Positions 16,538 through 24,830 of a stretch of 64,000 bases of DNA are shown piece after piece. Source of the DNA: Grimontia celer (GTDB lineage: Bacteria; Pseudomonadota; Gammaproteobacteria; Enterobacterales; Vibrionaceae); the NCBI RefSeq assembly GCF_900055185.1, contig NZ_FIZX01000001.1, positions 1,054,001 through 1,118,000 of the forward strand. The letters are read 5' to 3'. The notes beneath the pieces are model-generated. The model worked only from the letters and a program-made list of their open reading frames with translations, did no database searches and was not told the DNA's origin. The translations under genes were made by a program, and so were the position numbers. The first letter of the stretch is position 1, and every line of letters begins with the position of its first letter.

Positions 16538-16666
16538 ATGGAAGGACTCTGGGACAGGGAAGGCTGTCGCCATGGATTAGGGCGGGGAAATACCAAGGTC
16601 GATTTGGTGTTTTCTGAACTGAGCATCCAACGCTTTAGTTTGATTGCCGATAAGCACAACAACTAG
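16538..16666 (+). CDS. 42-residue ORF in front of the TRAP transporter genes
   Basis: A frame of 42 codons with a strong AAGGAG ribosome-binding site 7 bp before its ATG, ending 11 bp upstream of the dctQ-like start. The product is rich in glycine and arginine at first and ends DKHNN. It has no signal peptide and is not recognisable as a TRAP binding protein, although it occupies the dctP position. It could be a leader peptide or what is left of a deleted dctP. Confidence 0.4.
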   Translation: MEGLWDREGCRHGLGRGNTKVDLVFSELSIQRFSLIADKHNN

Positions 16667-16677
16667 GGAGTCATGTT

Positions 16678-17181
16678 GTGAAAACGATTCTGCACTGGTT
16701 ACAGCGAATAGCAGATGGCGTTGCAGTCACCATGTTGGCGGTAATGTTCCTTCTCTTTTGCGCGCAAATATTTTCCCGCTACGTCTTGAATGATCCGATT
16801 GGCTGGTCGTCAGAAGTGCTTCTGACTTTATGGCTTTGGGTTATTTTCTGGGCGGGCGCGTTTTGTCTGCGTCATAAAGATCACATTCGCTTTGATCTTC
16901 TCTTTTTAAGTGTGCCTGGGAAAGTGCAACGTATCTTTCTGATCTTGTCTGCACTGGGCATCATCATCGGTTTCGGGATGAGCTTTTTGCCGACGTGGGA
17001 CTACATCACGTTCTACAAAATCAAGAAAAGCGCAATTCTGAAATGGCGCCTTGATTATGTATTCAGCATTTACGGGATTTTCCTTGGTGCGATTATTCTC
17101 CGCTACGGCCTTGCACTGATTCAATTCCTGAATCCGAATTACAAAGTGCAAGAAGACAAGGATGAGCAGGTGGAAGAATGA
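16678..17181 (+). CDS. TRAP transporter small membrane subunit (DctQ family)
   Basis: A 167-residue protein with four predicted membrane helices (about 13-32, 47-67, 83-105 and 127-150), the size and topology of DctQ/YiaM subunits. RVL-type sequence FSRYVLNDPIGWSSEVL is characteristic. The GTG start has a GGGAG ribosome-binding site 8 bp upstream. It overlaps the large subunit by 4 bp. The substrate is probably an organic acid of the quinate/shikimate class, judged from the neighbouring divergent operon. The third component, the periplasmic binding protein, is not present nearby. Confidence 0.88.
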   Translation: MKTILHWLQRIADGVAVTMLAVMFLLFCAQIFSRYVLNDPIGWSSEVLLTLWLWVIFWAGAFCLRHKDHIRFDLLFLSVPGKVQRIFLILSALGIIIGFGMSFLPTWDYITFYKIKKSAILKWRLDYVFSIYGIFLGAIILRYGLALIQFLNPNYKVQEDKDEQVEE

Positions 17182-18470
17182 GTTTAGCTTTAACACTATG
17201 TCTGGTGACAGTGCTGTTGCTGGCGGCTTTCGGTACGCCGGTATCTTTCTCCATGATTATTGGTGCCATTGTTTACTTGGCAGTCAGTGGTCAGGACTTG
17301 GCGCTGGCAGGCGAACAAATTATTCAGGGGTTCTACAACAGCTTTATTCTGCTGGCTGTGCCTCTTTTCATTGCTGCAGCGAACATTATGAACGCAGGCA
17401 GTATTACGGACAGACTACTCCAGTTTTGTGTCGCAATGGTTGGCCATTTCCGTGGCGGCTTAGGACACGTTAACATCGTTTCCAGTCTGATCTTCTCTGG
17501 TATGTCGGGTTCTGCGGTTGCTGACGCCGCGGGTGTGGGCCGCGTTATCATTAACATGATGACCAAAGATGGCCGCTATCCGCCGTCCTATGCAGCAGCG
17601 ATTACTGCCGCATCGGCGACAATTGGTCCGATCATTCCGCCTTCGATTCCGATGGTGATTTACGCCTTGGTGTCTGATACCTCTGTCGGTTACCTCTTTA
17701 TCGCAGGTTTGGTACCGGGTCTTCTGATGGGTGTGGTTCTGATGGGCCTGAACGCCTATATGGCCACCAAGATGGATATCCCGAAAGAACCACGCACGCC
17801 GATGAAGGATATCCCGCGTATTACCTTCCGCGCTTTGCCAACACTGATGATGCCAGCGATTCTGCTGTTTGGTATCTATGGCGGTATTACTACGCCGACA
17901 GAAGCGGCGGCAGTGGCAGCGGCGTATGCGTTGATTCTGGCAGTAGCGTACCGTTCAATCAGCTTCAAGCAACTGTACATGGCGTTGAAAGAAAGTGCGT
18001 ACTCGTCGGCATCTGTCGGTCTGGTTATCGGTTCTGCACTGATCTTCAACTACATCGTAGCGACAGAGAATGTTCCGACTGCGATTGCAGAAATGATTAC
18101 GGCGGCAGACTTGTCACCGCTGCAGTTCTTGCTGATCGTCAACCTGATTTATCTCGGTCTTGGCTTCCTGCTGGATGCGACGACCGTGATTCTGGTTATC
18201 GTTCCGCTGTTTGTACCGGCTTGTCGTGAATTAGGTATCGACCTCGTGCACTTCGGTGTCGTGACCATCGTGAACTTGATGATTGGCCTGATTACGCCAC
18301 CTTACGGGGTCTTGCTGTTCGTGATAAACGGCACCACCAAGATTCCGTTGGCGGGCATTATCAAGCAAGTGATTCCGTTCATCTTCGTTCTGCTGGCAGC
18401 ACTGTTCATTATGATCTTGTTCCCAGACTTGATCCTAAGTATGCCAAGGTTGATGGGCTATCAGGGATAG
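17178..18470 (+). CDS. TRAP transporter large membrane subunit (DctM family)
   Basis: A 430-residue, roughly 12-helix permease. Family motifs are visible: VPLFIAAANIMNAGSITDRL, SGSAVADAAGVGRVIINMM, ATIGPIIPPSIPMVIYALVS and a repeat-related GLITPPYGVLLFVINGT near the C-terminus. DctM couples uptake to sodium flow. It overlaps the small subunit (ATGA). No dctP gene follows; the operon ends at a terminator before the convergent luxN-like gene. Confidence 0.92.
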   Translation: MSLALTLCLVTVLLLAAFGTPVSFSMIIGAIVYLAVSGQDLALAGEQIIQGFYNSFILLAVPLFIAAANIMNAGSITDRLLQFCVAMVGHFRGGLGHVNIVSSLIFSGMSGSAVADAAGVGRVIINMMTKDGRYPPSYAAAITAASATIGPIIPPSIPMVIYALVSDTSVGYLFIAGLVPGLLMGVVLMGLNAYMATKMDIPKEPRTPMKDIPRITFRALPTLMMPAILLFGIYGGITTPTEAAAVAAAYALILAVAYRSISFKQLYMALKESAYSSASVGLVIGSALIFNYIVATENVPTAIAEMITAADLSPLQFLLIVNLIYLGLGFLLDATTVILVIVPLFVPACRELGIDLVHFGVVTIVNLMIGLITPPYGVLLFVINGTTKIPLAGIIKQVIPFIFVLLAALFIMILFPDLILSMPRLMGYQG

Positions 18471-18492
18471 CGATTTCACTTGGTACATAAAA

Positions 18493-18517
18493 AGAAAAGG
18501 CCTTTATGGCCTTTTCT
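18493..18517. terminator. bidirectional rho-independent terminator
   Basis: AGAAAAGGCC/GGCCTTTTCT stem with a TTTAT loop, flanked by A-rich and T-rich sequence, between the convergent dctM and luxN-like genes. Confidence 0.88.
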
Positions 18518-18542
18518 TCTTTCTGCATTTCACGCTTCGTTT

Positions 18543-21470
18543 TTAATGCTTGGTATCCGGTTCATTCTGCATCGATTTGGATGATACAAAGCTATCAACC
18601 AACCATTTGGTGAGTGTCTTAAGAAGCTGCTGTTTGGTAATCGGTTTAACCAAGTGATCCTGCATGATTTCACGAATCGCCAGAGTCACTTCTTCACTGT
18701 ATTCCCCCGAGAGAGCAATAACAGGAATTGGGCCAACCAAACGACGGATTTCATGGGTGGTGTCGATACCATTTCTACCTGGCATATGGATATCCATCAA
18801 AATGAGATCGAAGTTCTCATTCGCCACTTTTTGAATCGCTTCATCGCCTGATGAGGCTTCATCAACTGTAATGCCCTCGCTGGTGAGATACGCTTTAACC
18901 AACATGCGGTTGACCTGCATGTCGTCAACTACCAATACGCGCTTACCAATCAGACTGCCAAGCTTTGCGAGTTTGCCTTCATCAATGAGGTTATCGAATG
19001 AGCGTAGGAAGGTCAGTTTGTCGAACACGCCTTCAATTTCACCCTGAACCAAATGCTCTGAAAATTCGGTTGGCTCACTGTCTTTTGCGTCAAACACCAG
19101 AACTGGCGTGACTTGCGCATGGTGGCCTAAGTCACCGGCCCGCAGTGCTTTCACGAGCCCAATGTCTCTATTCAGCTCAGATTGTTCCAGCACGATGAAA
19201 TCGACAGGATGATTGAGCTCATGAGTAAAGCCGGTTTCGACATCGTTGGTAAAACAAACCTTAATGTCGAGTGCGCCCAGTTCCTTAGAAAGCCAACTTC
19301 CTGACTCAGGCTGCGCAACAACGAGGCAAGATTTACCTGCGACATATTGCTTGATGCGTCCCTGTGTTTCTTCATCTTGCTCTTCTTGATCGACTGAAGG
19401 GAAGGTGAGGACGAACTCGGTAAATTCTCCTTCAACAGAATGGCATCGGATACTACCGCCAAAAGACTCCATCACACGTTTGCAGTAAGATAGACCAAGG
19501 CCATTACCTTGCTTCTTACCACTGGTATAGAACTCATCAAAAATATGAGTGACCTGAGTTGCTGGGATTCCCGGGCCAGTATCTATCAAGTGGACCGCAT
19601 TTCCCTCTGCGGCTTGTGTAAAGTGAATCCTGACCCGGCTTTCTGGGTACCTATCGAAATAGTAGACCGCATTCTTGAGCAGGTTTAACAACACGAAACT
19701 GTATAGCGTGTCGCTGCCGTGGAAGAAAAAATCCTCCTCAAGATTCAGGTCGATTCTGTTTCTATGGTCTTCGCTATAGAAGCTGAAATCTTTGAGTGCC
19801 TGGGATGTCAGATCACCCACGGAGTAGTAAGAGAACAAGCTGGTACTGATGCCATCCCCACGAAGCTCGTCAAGAATGGCGTCAATAAAGCGGGTGCCGA
19901 GTTGCACCGCTTTTTTACCTTCAGACAGCTCCTGGTAAAGCTTCTTCATATCCTGAGATGCAAAAGGTGCGAGCGACCCGTTTTCCACGCCGAACATATC
20001 GGCATCGATACGTTCGAAGTGATATTTAATTTTCGTCAGTGGATTGCGGATCTCATGGGCGATGGAGCCAGCAAGTACCTGAGATTTACGCACCTTGTCT
20101 TCTGTGACAATGAATCGGTTTGCTTCATCAAATAGTCGCTGTAGACCCATGATTTCTTCACTGGAAAAGAGATCGTTCTCTTTCTCTTTCGACACCATAT
20201 ACAGATGCGTGACTTCGTTCTTCTCGTTCGTAATGGGGAGAACCAAAGAGGTGCCAGCGTTGACCATCGCGCGGGTGACATCACGAAGCTCTTCCTGAAC
20301 TTCCGGGTCCTCGTGCTTAATCTCGTACTCCAGTTCCTCTTTGACCAGCACTGAACGGTCGCCATGGAAGCAGGAAAGGAAAAGGTTATTCTCTTCTGAA
20401 TTGTTCCCCACTTTCTGAATGCGGCCAAACTTGGCTTTCAGCACCTCGTTAAGCTGTACCACCGCATCATCTGTTGAGTAGCGAAACTCACCAATCAAGT
20501 TACAGATGTTTTCAACCGGGTTACCTTTCTCTTTATAGAAAAGTCGGTTGACCTGTGCGCGGATGAACTTATGAGAACGGTTCCAGTACATACCCGTAAC
20601 GACAGTCCAAACCACAAACAGCATGCTTTCCATTTGGAAGTGGCGTGTCGTTAGTAAGGATATAGGTACGATATACAAGGCGGCATTCAGCATGAAGCTG
20701 ACAGAAATCATCGCGATATAACGACTGCTGTAGAAGCGGTTATGCAGTAGGGCATAACCGACCAACAACGCTTCAATGATAGACAGCGCAGGCGGAACCC
20801 AGACAACGGAGAAGTCATTGAACACTACCGGGATAAGGAAGTGCGCCATAAAGGTGGAGACAATAAAAGCCACCATGCCTAATACCATGTACTTGGCTTT
20901 AATCTGCTGCAGCTTGAGCTTGCTTCGGCTGGAGAGCACGAAGTTGGTCAAAGTCATGATGATCAGCAAGATCAAAATGCCAAAGAACAATCCGCTGGTG
21001 GGGCCGAATCTGATAACAAAGTTGCCAATGTCATAGACATCAACGGATACCACATTCAGTCCGGGTATCAGGTTGGTTACCAATGTAATGAGGCAGGTAG
21101 CCTGGAAGAACAGCCAATACCAGCGTTTGATCTGAAAACCTTCCCGCTCGGAAACCAAGCGGCAAGAGAACAGGTAAGCAAACGCAAATGCCAGACCAGA
21201 GAACATGTTCGCGGCCAGTGCCATGATGGTGGCAGCGGGCTCGCCAAGGTAGACGAGCAAACCAGATTGGAAATAGGCGTTAGACAATATCCACGCCGAA
21301 ATGAACATGGTGTAAAGCGTGTATGGGCGATATAAAGGTCGGGTTATCCCCGACCTGTTTTTAGCCAAAGCACGTGCGAAGTTGGTCGCCCAAATCGCAA
21401 CAATACCGGCAATCGCGACCAAGAAAATCGCTATATAGTTATTGGAAATTGCCTGTATAAATTCATGCAT
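18543..21470 (-). CDS. luxN: LuxN/AinR-like acyl-homoserine-lactone sensor kinase with an extra pseudo-receiver
   Basis: A 975-residue hybrid histidine kinase. Residues about 10-300 hold a multi-helix membrane domain closely resembling LuxN (AWILSNAYFQSGLL, FAFAYLFSCRL, VVWVPPALSIIEALLVGYALL). HisKA has H472 in AHEIRNP, and the ATPase has N596/N600, DTGPGIP and GNGLGLSYCKRVMESFGG. A degenerate receiver (about 713-826, with glutamate in place of the phospho-aspartate: DFIVLEQSE) precedes a canonical receiver with D893 in LILMDIHMPG. LuxN from memory is about 849 residues and lacks the middle receiver. The gene overlaps the luxM-like gene by 8 bp. It should control a LuxU/LuxO-type phosphorelay encoded elsewhere. 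Confidence 0.87.
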   Translation of the reverse strand: MHEFIQAISNNYIAIFLVAIAGIVAIWATNFARALAKNRSGITRPLYRPYTLYTMFISAWILSNAYFQSGLLVYLGEPAATIMALAANMFSGLAFAFAYLFSCRLVSEREGFQIKRWYWLFFQATCLITLVTNLIPGLNVVSVDVYDIGNFVIRFGPTSGLFFGILILLIIMTLTNFVLSSRSKLKLQQIKAKYMVLGMVAFIVSTFMAHFLIPVVFNDFSVVWVPPALSIIEALLVGYALLHNRFYSSRYIAMISVSFMLNAALYIVPISLLTTRHFQMESMLFVVWTVVTGMYWNRSHKFIRAQVNRLFYKEKGNPVENICNLIGEFRYSTDDAVVQLNEVLKAKFGRIQKVGNNSEENNLFLSCFHGDRSVLVKEELEYEIKHEDPEVQEELRDVTRAMVNAGTSLVLPITNEKNEVTHLYMVSKEKENDLFSSEEIMGLQRLFDEANRFIVTEDKVRKSQVLAGSIAHEIRNPLTKIKYHFERIDADMFGVENGSLAPFASQDMKKLYQELSEGKKAVQLGTRFIDAILDELRGDGISTSLFSYYSVGDLTSQALKDFSFYSEDHRNRIDLNLEEDFFFHGSDTLYSFVLLNLLKNAVYYFDRYPESRVRIHFTQAAEGNAVHLIDTGPGIPATQVTHIFDEFYTSGKKQGNGLGLSYCKRVMESFGGSIRCHSVEGEFTEFVLTFPSVDQEEQDEETQGRIKQYVAGKSCLVVAQPESGSWLSKELGALDIKVCFTNDVETGFTHELNHPVDFIVLEQSELNRDIGLVKALRAGDLGHHAQVTPVLVFDAKDSEPTEFSEHLVQGEIEGVFDKLTFLRSFDNLIDEGKLAKLGSLIGKRVLVVDDMQVNRMLVKAYLTSEGITVDEASSGDEAIQKVANENFDLILMDIHMPGRNGIDTTHEIRRLVGPIPVIALSGEYSEEVTLAIREIMQDHLVKPITKQQLLKTLTKWLVDSFVSSKSMQNEPDTKH

Positions 21471-22728
21471 TGGCCGAAGCTCTCGCGAGTTTTCGCATCG
21501 AAATGATTCTCTTGTTGTAATCTCTGAAGCTGTTTTCTTCGAATGCCTGACTCATCGGCCCTGTGAAGACAATTCCCTGATAGGTGGTCAAGGCTGTGCC
21601 CGCTACGTGCTGTTTGCAGACTGCAACGTAGGGGAGGATGTTGTTACTGTCGTTATTCACAGATTGATAGAACCCGAGGATAGAAGGTTGTTCGACGATG
21701 GTATAAGCCACTTCAAGGCCAATATCGGCGAGTTTCAATGTCAGATATTTGAGTGTCAGGTAAAGGACATGGTTCAACTTTTCGCGTGGGCCACTAATTG
21801 CCATTCTGATGATTTCACAGACAGCTTGCTTTTGTGTAACAGCGCGCAAAAGAGAATAATCAAATTTCTCAACAGATTCAGTGTTTACTTTATTTTTCAA
21901 CTGGTTAGAAAAAATACCAGATCTTTCTAATGTACGGATTTTCTCATTTGATAAGGTCAGAGTCCAACTATCTGTTTGGAAAAATGGGTCAAAAGTTAGC
22001 CAGTTGTCATGTTGTGCATAGCGTTGGATAAGTGCTGAAGAAAGCAGCAATGGAGCGTTACCACCCACATCCTGATACAGAATGAAGTGTTCACCTGAGG
22101 CAGAGATATCCAGGTAGTAAAGCATTTCGTACCAATGTTGCTGCTTAACGAAGGTTTCAAGGTTGATAAGCACATTGGCAAGAGACAGTACCATTGGGTA
22201 AGGCGAGTGACTGGTCAGGAAAAGCCGCTCGTCATTTCGAATGTCTTCCACTACTTCATAGCGATACATCTCACTCACGTTTTCCATTTCTGCCGACACG
22301 GGCTGCTCTTCATAGTGTGCCTGAAGGTTTTGTCTTGCTTGCTCGTTAATTTGAAACGCTTTGAATTCCGCCCAACACATCAGAATGTCGCCATAGAACG
22401 TCATTGCAATGCGTTCAATGTAAAGGAAAAGAGATGGAAGGTTTTTAATCGGGCGGATACCGTTTATCGACTCAGCAAGTGTAGATGTCAACGTGGTGTA
22501 GAGATTACCTCTTGGTGCTTCAGGATCCTGTGCTTGATGAATCTCGCTAACACGGTAAGAAACAATTTTTTCGAACAAGTCAAAGTAATGATTTTCATAC
22601 ATATATTGGTTCACATACTGCATGAAAGCACGCTTATTGTTTTCTGTTGGCTGCGCTGCACTGAGAGAGATGATCTTCTGTTGCAGAGTGATTTGAGTGT
22701 AAGAAGGGGTGATATTGATGTCGTACAT
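21463..22728 (-). CDS. luxM: LuxM/AinS-family acyl-homoserine-lactone synthase
   Basis: A 421-residue cytoplasmic protein. The assignment rests on size, fold class and operon position: LuxM/AinS synthases are about 400 residues and are encoded directly upstream of their LuxN/AinR sensor, as here. The C-terminal half has the acyltransferase-like features expected (RAVTQKQAVCEIIRMAISG and VAYTIVEQPSILGFYQ). Such enzymes make 3-hydroxybutanoyl- or octanoyl-homoserine lactone from SAM and an acyl donor; the acyl chain cannot be predicted. ATG 22728 has a GAGGAA ribosome-binding site and is preferred to an upstream TTG at 22752. Confidence 0.75.
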   Translation of the reverse strand: MYDINITPSYTQITLQQKIISLSAAQPTENNKRAFMQYVNQYMYENHYFDLFEKIVSYRVSEIHQAQDPEAPRGNLYTTLTSTLAESINGIRPIKNLPSLFLYIERIAMTFYGDILMCWAEFKAFQINEQARQNLQAHYEEQPVSAEMENVSEMYRYEVVEDIRNDERLFLTSHSPYPMVLSLANVLINLETFVKQQHWYEMLYYLDISASGEHFILYQDVGGNAPLLLSSALIQRYAQHDNWLTFDPFFQTDSWTLTLSNEKIRTLERSGIFSNQLKNKVNTESVEKFDYSLLRAVTQKQAVCEIIRMAISGPREKLNHVLYLTLKYLTLKLADIGLEVAYTIVEQPSILGFYQSVNNDSNNILPYVAVCKQHVAGTALTTYQGIVFTGPMSQAFEENSFRDYNKRIISMRKLARASANA

Positions 22729-23046
22729 ACTTAATTCCTCGACGTGGTTCAATAAAGTCCAGTTAAGTGTACGATCACTTTGATACAGCTATTAGACGAG
22801 ACTCGCAATTGTCTACTTATTGAAACAGTTACGACGGTTTACATAAAAGAGAGCGATTGCTTGTCCATAAGTCGTTGACGAGGGTGATAGATCAGCGAAT
22901 TCGGTTCCTACCGTGTTTTATGTCAATCGTGTTGCCAAATTTTACAGACATAAGAATTACTGCAGTCAGTCAGTTTTTTGATACAACTTTCGTGGGGATC
23001 TCTCACTACGTTATTGGGGTGTTTCCTGTGCCCGAGAGGAGCCGCC
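22729..23046. promoter_or_regulatory. upstream region of luxM
   Basis: No gene is apparent. It must contain the luxM promoter and the start signals of the small plus-strand gene that follows. No lux box or other known operator was identified. Confidence 0.35.
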
Positions 23047-23262
23047 ATGAGTGAGAAGGATGCCTTTGCTGAAGTGGTCGACATGCACCACGGAGGTATG
23101 AATAAGTTGGAAATTGCGAATGAGCTGTCGCAGAAAGGGTGGGGTTTCTATGATGCCTTAGAATTTACAGAGAGTGTGTATGAGAATGAATCGCTCTCAG
23201 ACCCCATCAGAATGGGAAGTTCTTTGGAGGAAATGCGAAAACAGCCGCCATTAGATATCTGA
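23047..23262 (+). CDS. small hypothetical protein, 71 residues
   Basis: A small soluble acidic protein not matched to a family. Two predicted helices with a short linker (KDAFAEVVDMHHGGMNKLEIANELS and GFYDALEFTESVYENES) resemble a small helix-turn-helix adaptor. The ATG has an AGGAG site at good spacing, and a strong terminator follows. It is divergent from luxM. A longer frame upstream (from 22978) lacks a ribosome-binding site. Confidence 0.7.
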   Translation: MSEKDAFAEVVDMHHGGMNKLEIANELSQKGWGFYDALEFTESVYENESLSDPIRMGSSLEEMRKQPPLDI

Positions 23263-23274
23263 TATGTTCCTGAT

Positions 23275-23308
23275 GAAAGCCAGCTTACGACTGCTGGCTT
23301 TCGTTTTT
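23275..23308 (+). terminator. rho-independent terminator
   Basis: GAAAGCCAGC/GCTGGCTTTC stem (23275-23302) followed by GTTTTT. Confidence 0.9.
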
Positions 23309-23553
23309 GAGGACCGCTCGCTTACATAAAATGTGCAACTAATCCCTATGTTTTAAAGATAAGAATCATGTTTCATATCGTGGATGAACACGTGTTTAAA
23401 GCGTTAAATCTATCAAAACTTGAATGTGATCATTTATAACTTTGCCAGTAACACTATCGTTATGTGATGCAGCATCTTCGCAACATCGATGGAATGTTTA
23501 CCGAATTGTTCGGATGAGTTCATGTTGTAGGTTATTTCCAGGAAGAGACTTGT

Positions 23554-24612
23554 ATGAACGCATATTATTCAACACTAAGTGGATGGCTGATCCCCATTAC
23601 TCGGGCAATGAAAACCCTAGACATTGAGCCGATCGAGACGTTGGAAAGGTTTGGTATTTCTCCTTCAATAGTCAATGATCCTGAGGGGAGGGTTTGCGTT
23701 CAGAGCCTCGGTAATTTGTTCGCGTACTGTAACAACAAAGTTGGCGGTCGCGCTTTTAATATAGAGGTAGCTTGTAGCTTCCATCCATCAGTGCTTCATG
23801 CGCTTGGGTATGCGGTGCAATCGGCATACAGCCTTCAAGAAGCATTGGAACGTGTTGCGCAATACAAACGTGTCGTCTCTAATTGCTGCAACATGTACGC
23901 CTTTGAGGAAGGTGAAGACGATTTTGTCGCTGACCTTGAGGTCTATCAATATGCAGATAGCGGTCGCGGGGTACTCACTCCCCACATGATTGAAGCATTT
24001 TTGGCCACGTTAGTTCAGTTGTCTCGCGATATTGTTGGCCGTGATTTTAATCCAGTCAAAATACAATATAATTTTGAGCCGATTGGTGCGGATTGCGACG
24101 TGGCTTCGGCGTTCTTCGATTGCCCAATTGAGTATGGTTGCGATCGAAACGCTGTTGTGATGGATGCGGAAGTCGTCAGAGCCCAGTCTATTAGTAGTAA
24201 TCCCGCAATCAATGAAATGCACCTCGAAATGCTTAACAAGTTCATGTGTAGGGTAGATAAAACCAACCTGTCATTTCAGATCGAGAACCGTATTGTTGAA
24301 GAACTGCCTCTCGGAGCGCCTTCACAGGCGGATGTGGCCAAACAACTGGGATTAAGCCTTCGAAACCTTCAGCGTAAACTCAACGATCAGGGCACCTGCT
24401 ATAAAGACATCCTCGACAATACACGTAAACGTTTGACGATGAATTATATTAGGCAGCCTCATATGAGTATCAGTGAAATTGGCTATTTGGTGGGATTTTC
24501 CAATGTCGCGAACTTTAACCGAGCATTTAGGCGTTGGGAAGGTTGTGCGCCTGGTGAGTATCGTCATCGTTATCTCTCTTCGAATACCCTCGCCGAAGCC
24601 TGTCGGCATTGA
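23554..24612 (+). CDS. AraC-family transcriptional regulator (OruR/ArgR-like N-domain)
   Basis: A 352-residue regulator. Residues about 15-205 match the Arabinose_bd-type ligand domain of the AraC subfamily found in OruR- and MmoR-like proteins. Residues about 250-345 form the paired helix-turn-helix (ADVAKQLGLSLRNLQRKLND and ISEIGYLVGFSNVANFNRAFRRWEGCAPGEYR). It lies ahead of an aldehyde dehydrogenase and an acyl-CoA ligase in the same direction, separated by a terminator, and is their likely activator. The inducer is unknown. Confidence 0.88.
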   Translation: MNAYYSTLSGWLIPITRAMKTLDIEPIETLERFGISPSIVNDPEGRVCVQSLGNLFAYCNNKVGGRAFNIEVACSFHPSVLHALGYAVQSAYSLQEALERVAQYKRVVSNCCNMYAFEEGEDDFVADLEVYQYADSGRGVLTPHMIEAFLATLVQLSRDIVGRDFNPVKIQYNFEPIGADCDVASAFFDCPIEYGCDRNAVVMDAEVVRAQSISSNPAINEMHLEMLNKFMCRVDKTNLSFQIENRIVEELPLGAPSQADVAKQLGLSLRNLQRKLNDQGTCYKDILDNTRKRLTMNYIRQPHMSISEIGYLVGFSNVANFNRAFRRWEGCAPGEYRHRYLSSNTLAEACRH

Positions 24613-24629
24613 CCCAAACTGATAACGAG

Positions 24630-24658
24630 AAAGGGCACCGAAAGGTGCCCTTTCTTTC
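24630..24658 (+). terminator. rho-independent terminator
   Basis: AAAGGGCACC/GGTGCCCTTT stem (24630-24653) followed by a CTTTC run, after the AraC gene. Confidence 0.9.
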
Positions 24659-24830
24659 ATCTAGCTCTCAAGCAGTTCAGAAGATAATCCTTTGGCATAA
24701 ATTAACAAAGCGTTCTGACAGGGTTAGCGCATATTGAAAATTCAGTATCGCAATAGAAATGAGTCCTCTCCATTCTGCTGTTCTTGTTGGACTTGGCTGA
24801 ATTAAGGAGGAAGACATTAGGGAGACCCAA

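Noticed and set aside
22978-23262. Longer 94-residue version of the small gene at 23047
   Set aside because: The upstream ATG lacks a ribosome-binding site, whereas the ATG at 23047 has AGGAG at good spacing.
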